A stretch of DNA of 64,000 bases from Phaeacidiphilus oryzae TH49 (GTDB taxonomy: Bacteria; Actinomycetota; Actinomycetes; Streptomycetales; Streptomycetaceae). The stretch lies in contig NZ_JQMQ01000005.1 of NCBI RefSeq assembly GCF_000744815.1, positions 3,480,055 through 3,544,054 on the forward strand. The letters are read 5' to 3'. The notes beneath the pieces are model-generated. The model did not search any database. It saw nothing but the letters and a program-made list of their open reading frames with translations, and had not been told where the DNA came from. Each line of letters starts with the position of its first letter. Position 1 is the first letter of the stretch. A program made the position numbers and the translations under genes. Below are positions 7,732 through 19,020 of this stretch, piece by piece.

Positions 7732-8970
7732 TCAGTTCCCCTCCCCGGCGGGCGCGTCCGCGAAGGATGCGGCGTACGCCGCGTACGCCTCGCGCTCCTC
7801 GTCGACCAGGGCGTGGCCCTCGGCGTACACGTTCTCGAAGATCGACATCGGCGAGGGGTCGGGCATGTTGCGCACCCCGTCCCGGACCCGCCGGGCCAGC
7901 GCCTCCGCCTCGGAGTCCACGCCGTCCAGGAACGCCTGGTCGGCCCAGCCCTGGCGGACCAGGTAGGCCTTCACCCGCTCGATCGGGTCCTTCAGCTTCC
8001 AGGACTCCAGCTCCTCGGCCACCCGGTAGCGGGTCGGGTCGTCGGAGGTGGTGTGCGCGCCCATCCGGTAGGTGAACGCCTCGATCAGCACCGGGCCCTG
8101 GCCGCTGCGCGCGTGGTCCAGCGCCCACCGGGTCACGGCGAGGCAGGCCAGCACGTCGTTGCCGTCCACCCGGACGCCCGGGAAGCCGTAGCCGGAGGCG
8201 CGCTGGTAGAGCGGCACCCGGGACTGCTTCTCGGTCGGCTCGGAGATCGCCCACTGGTTGTTCTGGCAGAAGAACACCACCGGCGCGTTGTACACCGAGG
8301 CGAAGGTGAAGGCCTCGTTGACGTCGCCCTGGCTGGAGGCCCCGTCGCCGAAGTAGCCGATCACCGCGTCGTCCGCGCCGTCCTTGGCGATGCCCATCGC
8401 GTAGCCGGTGGCGTGGAGGGTCTGGGCCCCGATGACGATCGTGTAGAGGTTGAAGTTCTTCTCGTCCGGGTCCCAGCCGCCGTTGTTGACCCCCCGGAAC
8501 ATCCCCAGCAGGTTCAGCGGATCCACCCCGCGGCACCAGGCGACGCCGTGCTCGCGGTAGGTGGGGAAGGCGTAGTCGCCGGGGCGGAGCGCCCGGCCCG
8601 AGCCGACCTGCGCGGCCTCCTGGCCGAGCAGCGAGGCCCACAGCCCCAGCTCGCCCTGCCGCTGCAGGGCGGTGGCCTCGGCGTCGAAGCGCCGGACCAG
8701 GATCAGATCGCGGTAGATCGCCCGCAGCTCCTCGGGATCGACCTCCAGCGCGAACCGCGGATGCTCGACCCGCTCCCCCTCGGGGGTCAGCAGCTGTACG
8801 AGCTCGGTGTGCTGCCCGGACTCGGGTTCCCCCCCGGTCGGGGCGGCGGACTCCTCCGGCCTGGTGCTCCTGCGGGAGGCGGGCTTGGCGGGCTCGGAGC
8901 CCGCCGGCCTGCGCTTCTTGGAGCGGGCGGCCGAGGGTACCCCGGTCGTGCCGTCGACGGTCACGTTCAC
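7732..8970 (-). CDS. bkdA: Branched-chain 2-oxoacid dehydrogenase E1 alpha, first copy
   Basis: 412 aa thiamine-diphosphate-dependent dehydrogenase subunit. The ThDP motif is clear: GDGASSQGD near residue 205, then about 26 residues later CQNNQW. An arginine-rich loop (YRMGAHTTSDDPTRYR) corresponds to the phosphorylation/substrate loop of the family. About 55 N-terminal residues are low-complexity Lys/Pro/Glu sequence. The start is GTG with AAGGAG 5 nt upstream. First gene of the operon, divergent from the response regulator gene at 9339. Confidence 0.93.
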   Translation of the reverse strand: MNVTVDGTTGVPSAARSKKRRPAGSEPAKPASRRSTRPEESAAPTGGEPESGQHTELVQLLTPEGERVEHPRFALEVDPEELRAIYRDLILVRRFDAEATALQRQGELGLWASLLGQEAAQVGSGRALRPGDYAFPTYREHGVAWCRGVDPLNLLGMFRGVNNGGWDPDEKNFNLYTIVIGAQTLHATGYAMGIAKDGADDAVIGYFGDGASSQGDVNEAFTFASVYNAPVVFFCQNNQWAISEPTEKQSRVPLYQRASGYGFPGVRVDGNDVLACLAVTRWALDHARSGQGPVLIEAFTYRMGAHTTSDDPTRYRVAEELESWKLKDPIERVKAYLVRQGWADQAFLDGVDSEAEALARRVRDGVRNMPDPSPMSIFENVYAEGHALVDEEREAYAAYAASFADAPAGEGN

Positions 8971-9175
8971 TCCTTGGTCTGTCCGGCCCCGGGGTCGCCG
9001 GTCGCCGGTCCGACTGACCCTCCAGTGACTTCTTTCGAGTCTTCCGCCTTCGGCGGGGAGGGCCGTTCCGTTCGCCGCGCCGGGTTGTGCACGGCTTCGC
9101 GGAACAGGCGGGTGGGGGGTGCTGCCCGACGCCTCCGCCGTGCACGTTACCCAGCAGGCGCGATCGGCGCCTCTG

Positions 9176-9208
9176 CGCTAGGACGTCCAACTTTCCGCTA
9201 GGACGTCC
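9176..9208. promoter_or_regulatory. Two phased copies of CGCTAGGACGTCC in the bkd/response-regulator intergenic region
   Basis: The 368-nt gap 8971-9338 separates the divergent bkd operon and response regulator. It contains a 13-bp exact direct repeat at 9176-9188 and 9196-9208, with a period of 20 bp (two helical turns). The second copy extends to the perfect palindrome TAGGACGTCCTA (9199-9210). Phased half-palindromes suit cooperative dimers, for example the LuxR-type regulator next door. Nothing else stands out in the gap. Confidence 0.5.
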
Positions 9209-9338
9209 TACGAGCTGCGGCGGGTCGGATTCCATCCCCTACCCCTTGCATGCCCGATGGGGGCACCCGCGCACCGTATATCGGTGCCGGGCTGTGCGGT
9301 AGGCCGCCGGAACCACCGGGTTGTGGGAATCTTGACCC

Positions 9339-10043
9339 ATGGCAGAAATCGGACAAAACGCCACGGGTGAGCAGTCCGCGCCGCACCCGGTGAAGGTCTT
9401 CCTCCTCGACGACCACGAGGTGGTCCGGCGCGGTGTCTACGAGATGCTCAGCGCCGAGGACGACATCGAGGTGGTCGGCGAGGCCGGCACCGCCGCCGAG
9501 GCGCTGGCCCGGGTCCCGGCCACCCGGCCGGACGTCGCCGTCCTCGACGTCCGGCTGCCGGACGGCTCCGGCGTCGAGGTCTGCCGGGAGATCCGCTCCC
9601 GACTGCCCGAGGTCAGGTGCCTGATGCTCACCTCCTTCTCGGACGACGAGGCGCTCTTCGACGCGATCATGGCCGGGGCGGCGGGCTACGTCCTCAAGGA
9701 CATCCGCGGCAACGACCTCCTCTCCGCGATCCGCGACGTGGCCGCCGGCCGCTCGCTCCTCGACCCGTCCGCCACCAGCCGGGTGCTGGCCCGGCTGCGG
9801 GACGGCGGGGACAGGCCGGAGGACGCCGAGCTCGCCGCGCTCACCTCGCAGGAGCGGAAGATCCTGGAGCTGATCGGCGAGGGGATGACCAACCGGCAGA
9901 TCGGCGGCCGCCTCCATCTGGCCGAGAAGACGGTGAAGAACTACGTCTCCAGCCTGCTGGCGAAGATGGGCATGGAGCGCCGCACCCAGGCCGCGGCCTA
10001 CGTGGCCCGCCGCCAGGCCGGCGGCGGCCGCCCACTGCGCTGA
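9339..10043 (+). CDS. Two-component response regulator, NarL/FixJ (LuxR) family
   Basis: 234 aa. A receiver domain (about residues 13-135) holds the acidic pocket DDHE, the phospho-acceptor Asp in [13 protein letters not shown], the Thr/Ser of [12 protein letters not shown] and the Lys of GYVLKDI. A LuxR HTH domain follows (about 165-228, [25 protein letters not shown] and [17 protein letters not shown]). It is close to the DevR/DosR group. No sensor kinase lies in this window, so it is an orphan here. Confidence 0.93.
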   Translation: MAEIGQNATGEQSAPHPVKVFLLDDHEVVRRGVYEMLSAEDDIEVVGEAGTAAEALARVPATRPDVAVLDVRLPDGSGVEVCREIRSRLPEVRCLMLTSFSDDEALFDAIMAGAAGYVLKDIRGNDLLSAIRDVAAGRSLLDPSATSRVLARLRDGGDRPEDAELAALTSQERKILELIGEGMTNRQIGGRLHLAEKTVKNYVSSLLAKMGMERRTQAAAYVARRQAGGGRPLR

Positions 10044-10142
10044 GCCGGTGGGTCGGCGCCCCCCTCCCGGCCCCGTACAGCGGCCCGGACCCGCTGTCCA
10101 GCCGGAACAGAACACACGCGCAACGGCAGTACCATCTGCCCC

Positions 10143-11318
10143 GTGACGCACGGTCAGACGCGCGACCGCCGGGGCCGGTGGACGACCGGCGGACGGACCG
10201 CCCCCGGCACCGAGCGCGGGGACCCGGCCGTGCCGCCCAACCCGCCGCCGCCCGAGCCGCCCCCCGCCCCGCTGCCGCTGGAGGCCGTGCTCCGGCACTT
10301 CCGCGCCGGCGCGCCGCATCGCGCCACCCGGGTGGCGGAGGGGCTCCTCAACCGCGGCCACCGGGTCGAGACCAGCACCGGCCGCTGGTTCCTCAAGCAG
10401 TACGTGGACCCGCGCACCGCCGCCGCCACCACCGTCCTGGCCCAGCACCGGGCCACCGTCCGGCTGCACCGGCTGGGCCTGCCGGTCCCGCCGCCGGTCC
10501 GCTCCCCGCAGGGCGGGACCCTCCTCCAGCTGGACGGCTGCTGCTACGCCCTCTACCCCTGGATCGACGGCCGGCACCGGCACGGCACCGAGCTGACCCA
10601 CGGTCAGTGCGAGGCGCTGGGTGCCCTGCTGGCCCGGGTGCACGCCGAGCTGGACCGGATGAAGCCGCCGGTCCCCCAGCCTGCGGCGCTGCCCTGCGCC
10701 GATCCCGCACGCACCGACCGCCTGATCCGCGACCTCCTCGAACAGGCCCGCGGCCGGAGCCGGACCCGTACCCGGAACAGCCCCGAACTCCCCTCGGAGC
10801 AAAGCGATTTCGACCGGCTGGCGGTCGAGCACCTGGCCCTCCGCCGTGAGCTCCTCGCCGCCCACGCCCACCGCCGCCCACCGGCCGGCCGGGCCCCCCG
10901 CACCGGCTGGGTGCACGGCGACTTCCACCCGCTCAACACCCTGTACGCGGCGGACGGGGTGAACGGGGCGGACCCGGCGGCCATCCTGGACTGGGACCGT
11001 CTCACCCTCGGGCCGCAGGCCGAGGAGGCGGTCAGGTCCGCCGCGCAGTTCTTCCACGACCGCCGCACCGGGGCGCTCGACCTCTCCCGGCTGCGCCGCT
11101 TCTCCCGCGCCTACCGGCAGGCCTCCGGCAGCACAGCCGAGTCGGTGGCGACCGCCGTCCACCGGGTGTGGTGGGAGCGGCTCAACGACTTCTGGATCCT
11201 GGAGTGGCACTACGCCCACGGCGACCGCCGGGCCGACCCGCTCTTCCCGGCCGCGGCCGCGCAGATCCTGTGGTGGTGCGAGGAGTACGAGCAGGTGCTG
11301 GACGCGTACACCAACTGA
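10143..11318 (+). CDS. Aminoglycoside phosphotransferase (APH)-family kinase-like protein
   Basis: 391 aa cytosolic protein of the choline/APH kinase fold. The catalytic loop is WVHGDFHPLN (about residue 255). The Mg-binding Asp is in AAILDWDRLTLGPQAEE. The N-lobe Lys is in GRWFLKQYVD. The first 50 residues are Pro-rich. It could phosphorylate a small hydroxylated metabolite. Antibiotic resistance cannot be inferred from the fold alone. GTG start without SD, and TACCAT ends 7 nt upstream, so translation may be leaderless. Confidence 0.85.
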   Translation: MTHGQTRDRRGRWTTGGRTAPGTERGDPAVPPNPPPPEPPPAPLPLEAVLRHFRAGAPHRATRVAEGLLNRGHRVETSTGRWFLKQYVDPRTAAATTVLAQHRATVRLHRLGLPVPPPVRSPQGGTLLQLDGCCYALYPWIDGRHRHGTELTHGQCEALGALLARVHAELDRMKPPVPQPAALPCADPARTDRLIRDLLEQARGRSRTRTRNSPELPSEQSDFDRLAVEHLALRRELLAAHAHRRPPAGRAPRTGWVHGDFHPLNTLYAADGVNGADPAAILDWDRLTLGPQAEEAVRSAAQFFHDRRTGALDLSRLRRFSRAYRQASGSTAESVATAVHRVWWERLNDFWILEWHYAHGDRRADPLFPAAAAQILWWCEEYEQVLDAYTN

Positions 11319-11338
11319 GGCGGCGGCCGGGCTCTGAC

Positions 11339-11380
11339 GAGGACGCCCCCGGCCCTGGCACCAGGGTCGGGGGCGTCCTC
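11339..11380. terminator. Strong bidirectional terminator hairpin
   Basis: GAGGACGCCCCCG and CGGGGGCGTCCTC form a 13-bp outer stem closed by an inner CCCTGG/CCAGGG pairing. It lies in the 77-nt gap between the convergent APH-like and Ser/Thr kinase genes. Confidence 0.8.
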
Positions 11381-11395
11381 ATCGGAACTACCGGG

Positions 11396-13138
<1,743 letters not shown>

Positions 13139-13298
13139 CACTCTCCGCCGTCGGTTCTCGACTCGGTCACATATACCCCAGTGAACGCTACCGCCTTCCC
13201 GGAGGGCGCGGAAACGCCCCTGGGGCCGGGGAAGACGGGACCTGAACCATTTCTTCCGGTTTCCTTCTCCATGGTGTGCAGCCTGCGGAGCCGCCGGA

Positions 13299-15050
13299 TC
13301 ACGGCGTTCCCGACGCGTTCGCGGCGACCACCGCGCCGATGATCACCAGGACCACTCCGATCAGGACGATCACCCCGACCACCACCCCGACCACGATCAA
13401 CGCCGTGGAGCAGCCGTCCCTCCGCCGGGGAGTGGGCATCACCGGTCCGGCGCCCGGTACGGGGGTGGCCGGCCCGCCCGCCCAGGGCGGAGGCGTCGGA
13501 GCCGCGGACGGCGGGACGTAGGGCCCGGGCGCGCTCTTCGCCGCCGGCGCCGGACTCCAACCGGCCCGCGCACCGCCCGACGCTACCGGCGCCTGCGCCC
13601 CGGGCACCCCGAAACCGGGCGGCGGGGTGTGCGGGAAGCCGGGGGGCGGGGTGTGCTGGCCCGGGGGCGGGGTGTGCGGGAAACCGGCGGATGGAGCGCC
13701 CTGGCCCGGCGGCGGGGTGTGCTGACCTGGCAGCGGGGTGCCCTGCCCAGGGGGCATCGAGAAGCCCGGCGGCGGGGTGTGCTGACCAGTGAGTATCGAG
13801 AAGCCAGGCGGCGGGGTCTGCTGACCACCGGGTATCGAGAAGCCCGGCGGCGGGGTGCCCTGACCTGGCAGCGGGGTGGCCTGGCCTACGGGTGTGGAGA
13901 ATCCCGGAGGCGGGGTGTGCCGGCCTGGTGGCGGTGTGGCCTGGCCGGGGGGCGTGGAGAAACCGGGCGGCGGGGTGTGGGTGCCGGGCGGCGGGGTGTA
14001 GGCGCCCGGTGGTGGGGTGTGGGAGCCCGGGGACGGGGTGTGGGCGGGCGGGGGTGGGGGTGGGAACTGCGTCCCTCCGGACAGCGGCTGGGGGCCCGGC
14101 GGGAGGGCGGCCGCCTCGCAGGCCGCTCGCATCTCCGCCGCGTTCTGGAAGCGCCGCTCCGGGTCCTTCTCCAGGGCCCGGGCGACCAGCGCGTCCACCG
14201 CCTGCGGAAGCCCGGACGCGTACCGGGAGACTGCCGGGGGCTGCTCCTGGACGTGGGCGTAGACGATGCCCAGCGCCGAGTCGCCCTCGAACGGCAGTCG
14301 CCCGGTGAGCAGTTCGAAGAGCAGGCAGCCCACCGAGTAGAGGTCGGACCGCCCGTCCACCGGCCTGCCGAGTCCCTGCTCGGGCGAGAGGTACTGCGGG
14401 GTGCCGACCACCATCCCGGTGCGGGTCATCGAGCCGGCCGCGGACTGCAGCGCCCGGGCTATGCCGAAGTCCATCACCTTGACCGAGCCGCGCTGGTCCA
14501 GCATCACGTTGCCCGGCTTGATGTCCCGGTGGACGAGGCCGTGCTCGTGCGCCTCGCCCAGCGCGGAGAGCACCTCGGCGGTGATCCGCAGCGCCCGGTC
14601 CACCGGCACCACCGGCCCGCCCGCCGGTCCCGCGGCCACCCCGCCCCGCGCCGCCAGCTCCCGGTCCAGCAGGTCGCGCAGCACCTCGCCGGAGACGTAC
14701 TCCATCACGATGTACGGGATGTGTAGCCGCTCACCGGTCGCGTCGTCGACCACGACGTCCTCGCCGGTGTCGTGGACGTCCACGATGTTCGGGTGGTCGA
14801 GCCGGGCCACCCCGGTCGCCTCGCGCCGGAACCGCTCCCGGAAGCCGTCCTCCCGGCCCAGCTCGCTGTGGAGGACCTTCACCGCGACGTCGCGCTCCAG
14901 CACGGTGTCGTACGCGAGGTGGACGGAGGCCATGCCGCCCTGCCCCAGCAGCCGGCGGAACCGGTAGCGCCCCGCTCCCACGGTGCGCGCGGACCCGGGG
15001 GGTCTCGCTTCCTCAGCCCTGTCGGCGCCGTCCGTTCCGTCGGCCAGCAT
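13299..15050 (-). CDS. Transmembrane Ser/Thr protein kinase with Pro/Gly-repeat juxtamembrane region
   Basis: 583 aa. The kinase domain (about residues 25-290) has GQGGMASVHLAYD, the VAVK Lys, HRDIKPGNVML and VMDFGIARAL. It is followed by a long cytoplasmic linker made of repeats such as HTPPPGFS (about 325-490). One C-terminal membrane helix (about 545-575) leaves only a few external residues. Sequence outside the kinase fold is low complexity, so sensing must differ from PASTA kinases. The gap to the next kinase gene (13142-13298) is 157 nt, so the two may be expressed separately. Confidence 0.92.
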   Translation of the reverse strand: MLADGTDGADRAEEARPPGSARTVGAGRYRFRRLLGQGGMASVHLAYDTVLERDVAVKVLHSELGREDGFRERFRREATGVARLDHPNIVDVHDTGEDVVVDDATGERLHIPYIVMEYVSGEVLRDLLDRELAARGGVAAGPAGGPVVPVDRALRITAEVLSALGEAHEHGLVHRDIKPGNVMLDQRGSVKVMDFGIARALQSAAGSMTRTGMVVGTPQYLSPEQGLGRPVDGRSDLYSVGCLLFELLTGRLPFEGDSALGIVYAHVQEQPPAVSRYASGLPQAVDALVARALEKDPERRFQNAAEMRAACEAAALPPGPQPLSGGTQFPPPPPPAHTPSPGSHTPPPGAYTPPPGTHTPPPGFSTPPGQATPPPGRHTPPPGFSTPVGQATPLPGQGTPPPGFSIPGGQQTPPPGFSILTGQHTPPPGFSMPPGQGTPLPGQHTPPPGQGAPSAGFPHTPPPGQHTPPPGFPHTPPPGFGVPGAQAPVASGGARAGWSPAPAAKSAPGPYVPPSAAPTPPPWAGGPATPVPGAGPVMPTPRRRDGCSTALIVVGVVVGVIVLIGVVLVIIGAVVAANASGTP

Positions 15051-15172
15051 CGTGCCCCGTCCCCCTGTTGGCGATGTGACAGGGGGTCAAGGCTAGCGGT
15101 CGCGGGCAGAGTTGATTGCGGGACGTCCGATCCTGCACGGACGCCCCGCAATCGCGGCCGGACGGGCGGCTG

Positions 15173-15754
15173 TCAGAGGTAGGGGCCCGAGCGGGCGCCC
15201 CCGTGCCGGCCGTCTTGGTCCTCGCCCGGCATCCCCTGCATCCCCTGGACGCCGGGCGGCAGCGCCCGGCGCATCTGCTCCAGCTGCGCCCGGGCCGCCA
15301 TCTGCTGGGCGAACAGGGCCGTCTGGATACCGTGGAAGAGACCCTCCAGCCAGCCGACCAACTGCGCCTGGGCGATGCGCAGTTCCGCCTCGCTCGGCAC
15401 GCTGTCGTCGGTGAACGGCAGCGAGAGCCGCTCCAGCTCCTCGACCAGCTCGGGGGCGAGACCCTGCTCCAGCTCCTTCACCGAGCTGGCGTGGATCTCC
15501 TTCAACCGGGCCCGGCTGGCCTCGTCCAGAGGCGCCGCCCGGACCTCCTCGAGCAGCTGCTTGATCATGCTCCCGATCCGCATGACCTTGGCGGGCTGCT
15601 CGACCATCTCGGTGATCGGCGTCTCGCGGGGCTCGTCGCCCTCGTTGTCTCCGTCGCCCCTGTCGCCGGTCAGGCCGCCGACGGCCATCCCGTCCGGGCC
15701 GACGATCAGGACCTGGGGGCCGTCATCAGGCCGTTCGTTCATCGGCGTGTTCAT
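15173..15754 (-). CDS. bpa: Bacterial proteasome activator (PafE/Bpa family)
   Basis: About 193 aa. A helical core (about residues 45-150, KVMRIGSMIKQLLEEVRAAPLD, LGWLEGLFHGIQTALFAQQM in parts) matches the ring-forming ATP-independent activator of the 20S proteasome (DUF2587 family). The protein ends in GPYL, which corresponds to the GQYL C-terminus that mycobacterial PafE/Bpa uses to dock into the alpha-ring and open the gate. The core is flanked by disordered acidic N- and Gly-rich C-terminal tails. Three in-frame ATGs compete (15763, 15754, 15742), and 15754 has the best spacing to GGGAG. Confidence 0.85.
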   Translation of the reverse strand: MNTPMNERPDDGPQVLIVGPDGMAVGGLTGDRGDGDNEGDEPRETPITEMVEQPAKVMRIGSMIKQLLEEVRAAPLDEASRARLKEIHASSVKELEQGLAPELVEELERLSLPFTDDSVPSEAELRIAQAQLVGWLEGLFHGIQTALFAQQMAARAQLEQMRRALPPGVQGMQGMPGEDQDGRHGGARSGPYL

Positions 15755-15816
15755 GTGTTTCATTCTCTCCCACTGGGTGGTTCTCCATGAGGCATACCCC
15801 CGGAGGCCGGGTGGTC

Positions 15817-16622
<806 letters not shown>

Positions 16623-16665
16623 ATCGGATTCTCCCGGCGCACCGGCGTCCGCCCGGCGCGGACGC

Positions 16666-17643
16666 TCAGACCTCGAGGAGGATCTTCCCCACGTGGCCGC
16701 TCGCCTCCATCACCCTCTGCGCCTCCCCCGCCTCGGCCAGCGGCAGCACCCTGTCCACCACCGGCTTCACCCGGCCGTCCTCGATCAGCGGCCAGACGTG
16801 CTCCCGCACCGCCGCCACGATCGCCGCCTTCTCGGAGAGCGGCCGGTTGCGCAGATTGGTCGCGGCCACCGCGGCCCGCTTGGCGAGGAGCTTGCCGAGG
16901 TCCAGTTCGCCCTTGGTGCCGCCCTGCAGGCCGATGATCACCAACCGCCCGCTGGTGGCCAGCGCGTCCACGTTCCGCTGGAGGTACTTGGCGCCCATGA
17001 TGTCGAGGACGACGTCGACGCCCTTGCCGCCGGTCTCCTCCCGTACGGCCTCGACGAAGTCCTGCTCGCGGTAGTTGATCCCGGCGTCGGCGCCGAAGGC
17101 CCGGCAGCGGGCGAGCTTCTCGTCCGTGCCGGCGGTGACGATCACCTTCGCGCCCACCGACTTGGCCAGCTGGATGGCCATCGTGCCGATGCCGCTGCTG
17201 CCGCCGTGCACCAGAAGGGTCTCGCCGGGCCGGAGGTTGCCCACCATGAAGACGTTCGACCAGACCGTGCACACCACCTCGGGCAGCGCGGCCGCGTCCA
17301 CCAGGCCGACGCTCTTCGGCAGCGGCAGCAGCTGGCCGGCCGGGACGGCCACCTTCTCGGCGTAGCCGCCGCCGGCGAGGAGGCCGCAGACCTCGTCGCC
17401 GACCGCCCAGCCGCTGACCCCCGGGCCGAGCTCGGAGATCCGGCCCGCGACCTCGAGGCCGGGATACGGCGGGGTACCGGCGGGCGGGTTGTAGAAGCCC
17501 TGGCGCTGGAGGACGTCGGCCCGGTTGACGCCGGCCGCCGTCACCTCCACCAGGACCTCGCCCTCGGCGGGCTGCGGGTCGGGCACCTCGGACAGGACGA
17601 GCTTCTCGGGCCCACCGGGCTCGGAAATCGTGATCGCACGCAT
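16666..17643 (-). CDS. NAD(P)H quinone oxidoreductase (zinc-independent MDR family)
   Basis: 325 aa. A GroES-like domain (AAGVNRADVLQRQGFYNPP) is followed by a Rossmann domain with the NADPH loop VHGGSSGIGTMAIQL (about residue 145). No structural zinc Cys cluster is seen. It matches the quinone oxidoreductase/TP53I3-like group that reduces quinones or enals with NADPH. ATG at 17643 is preferred because an upstream GTG at 17652 has no better SD. The promoter region faces the K+ channel gene. Confidence 0.9.
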   Translation of the reverse strand: MRAITISEPGGPEKLVLSEVPDPQPAEGEVLVEVTAAGVNRADVLQRQGFYNPPAGTPPYPGLEVAGRISELGPGVSGWAVGDEVCGLLAGGGYAEKVAVPAGQLLPLPKSVGLVDAAALPEVVCTVWSNVFMVGNLRPGETLLVHGGSSGIGTMAIQLAKSVGAKVIVTAGTDEKLARCRAFGADAGINYREQDFVEAVREETGGKGVDVVLDIMGAKYLQRNVDALATSGRLVIIGLQGGTKGELDLGKLLAKRAAVAATNLRNRPLSEKAAIVAAVREHVWPLIEDGRVKPVVDRVLPLAEAGEAQRVMEASGHVGKILLEV

Positions 17644-17735
17644 GGTGCGCACGCTACTCGCCCGAGGCCCGCCACGGACGCAGCGTCAGTTCCCTTGCTG
17701 GTGCGGGATGCAGGGGGCGGGCCGATGATGAGCGC

Positions 17736-18821
17736 GTGGGCGTCAATTCCGGCGAGACGGATGTAGCGGATGTATGGGACGAGAAGGGCGAGTCCGCTCG
17801 GTACATCCGGCTGCCGCACGGTCCGCGGACGACCCCGCTCCGCCAGGTCCTGCGGCGGATGCTGCTGGCCAACGCGGTGCTCTTCCTCACCACCTTCGCC
17901 GTCTATCTCGGCCGGGCCGGCTACCGCGACAGCGCCCGCGCCCACCTGGACTTCCTGGGCTCCTTCTACTACGCGACGGTCACCCTCTCCACCACCGGCT
18001 ACGGCGACATCACACCGGCCAGCGACACCGCGCGGCTGGTGAACGCCCTGCTGATCACCCCGATGCGGGTGATCTTCCTGATCATCCTGGTCGGCACCAC
18101 CCTGGAGGTGCTGACCACCCGGACCCGCCGGCAGTGGCGGCTGGACCGTTGGAGGTCTCGGGTGGAGGACCACACCGTGGTCGTCGGCTACGGAACGAAG
18201 GGCAGGCACGCCGTGGAGAGCCTGCTGGGCCAGGGGGTGCCCAGGGAGAGGATCGTGGTGGTCGACCCGGTCCGCCGGGTGGTCGACGCCGCCTGCCACG
18301 ACGGGCTGGCCGGCGTCCTCGGCGAGGGGACGCGGAGCTCGACGCTGCGGCGGGCGATGGTGGAGCAGGCCGCGAAGGTGGTGGTGGCGGTGCAGCGGGA
18401 CGACGCCGCGGTGCTCACCACGCTGACCGTGCGTCAGCTCAACCAGCGGGCGACGGTGGTGGCGTCGGCACGGGAGGACGAGAACGCGCCGTTGCTGCGG
18501 CAGAGCGGGGCGGACGTGGTGATCACCAGCTCCAGCTCGGCGGGCCGGCTGCTGGGGCTGGCCGCGCTGAGCCCGTTCACCGGCGAGATGCTGGAGGATC
18601 TGCTGACCTACGGCAACGGGCTGGACGTCGTCGACCGGGAGATCACCCCGGCGGAGGTCGGGCGGCCGCCGACGGACTGCCGCGATCTGGTCGTGGGCGT
18701 GGTCCGGGACGGCCGGCTGTTCCGCCACGGCGACCCCGAGCTGGCGACCTTGCAGTCGGGCGACCGCATCATCGCGATCAAACGGGTCGCGACGCCTCCC
18801 GGGGCGGCGCCCCGGACCTGA
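17736..18821 (+). CDS. Two-TM potassium channel with RCK (TrkA-N) domain
   Basis: 361 aa. Two membrane helices (about residues 42-60 and 105-130) flank a pore loop with the K+ selectivity filter TLSTTGYGD (about 88-96). A cytoplasmic RCK domain follows, with the nucleotide-binding motif VVVGYGTKGRHAV (about 150) and a TrkA-C-like end. This is MthK/KtrC-like architecture, so gating by nucleotide or divalent ions is likely. The start is GTG. GATGAT ends 6 nt upstream, suggesting a leaderless or nearly leaderless message. Confidence 0.92.
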   Translation: MGVNSGETDVADVWDEKGESARYIRLPHGPRTTPLRQVLRRMLLANAVLFLTTFAVYLGRAGYRDSARAHLDFLGSFYYATVTLSTTGYGDITPASDTARLVNALLITPMRVIFLIILVGTTLEVLTTRTRRQWRLDRWRSRVEDHTVVVGYGTKGRHAVESLLGQGVPRERIVVVDPVRRVVDAACHDGLAGVLGEGTRSSTLRRAMVEQAAKVVVAVQRDDAAVLTTLTVRQLNQRATVVASAREDENAPLLRQSGADVVITSSSSAGRLLGLAALSPFTGEMLEDLLTYGNGLDVVDREITPAEVGRPPTDCRDLVVGVVRDGRLFRHGDPELATLQSGDRIIAIKRVATPPGAAPRT

Positions 18822-18839
18822 CCCGGTCGCCACGAGGGC

Positions 18840-19015
18840 AGCGCCGCGAGGACAGCGCCGCGGGCGCAGCGCCGCAGGCGCGGGCGAGGGCGCGGGGAAC
18901 CACCCGGCCGGCCGACGCCCCCGCCGCACCCGGCAGCCGGAGTCCGGGCCGCCGCCCGGTGGCCGATGCCGGGGCGGCGCCGTGGATGCCTCGCCGCAGT
19001 CCCCGTGCCCCGAAG
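18840..19015. repeat. Intergenic tiered hairpin element, degenerate copy E
   Basis: It lies between the convergent K+ channel and moeA genes. The left arm GAGGGCGCGGGGAAC (18886-18900) and right arm CAGTCCCCGTGCCCC (about 18997-19011) are decayed versions of the arms in copies A and B. The interior has CGGAGTCCGGG, as in copy B, and forms CCGGGC-CGCC-GCCCGG. Confidence 0.5.
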
Positions 19016-19020
19016 TGCGG

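Noticed and set aside
5201-7966. Very long plus-strand open frame across the first bkd operon
   Set aside because: It is the antisense shadow of well-recognised E2 and E1 beta genes. Composition is Arg/Gly/His-rich with no family motif.
10143-11318. APH-like gene as an antibiotic resistance determinant
   Set aside because: The fold is shared by many housekeeping kinases and nothing in the context supports resistance.
13629-14726. Repeat array in the second kinase resembling a CRISPR
   Set aside because: Irregular units encode Pro/Gly repeats in frame. There are no uniform spacers and no cas genes.
17541-19020. Continuation of the moeA frame to 17541 (937 aa)
   Set aside because: Beyond about 19219 it is out-of-frame noise opposite the K+ channel gene. 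The true MoeA C-terminus is in the neighbouring frame.
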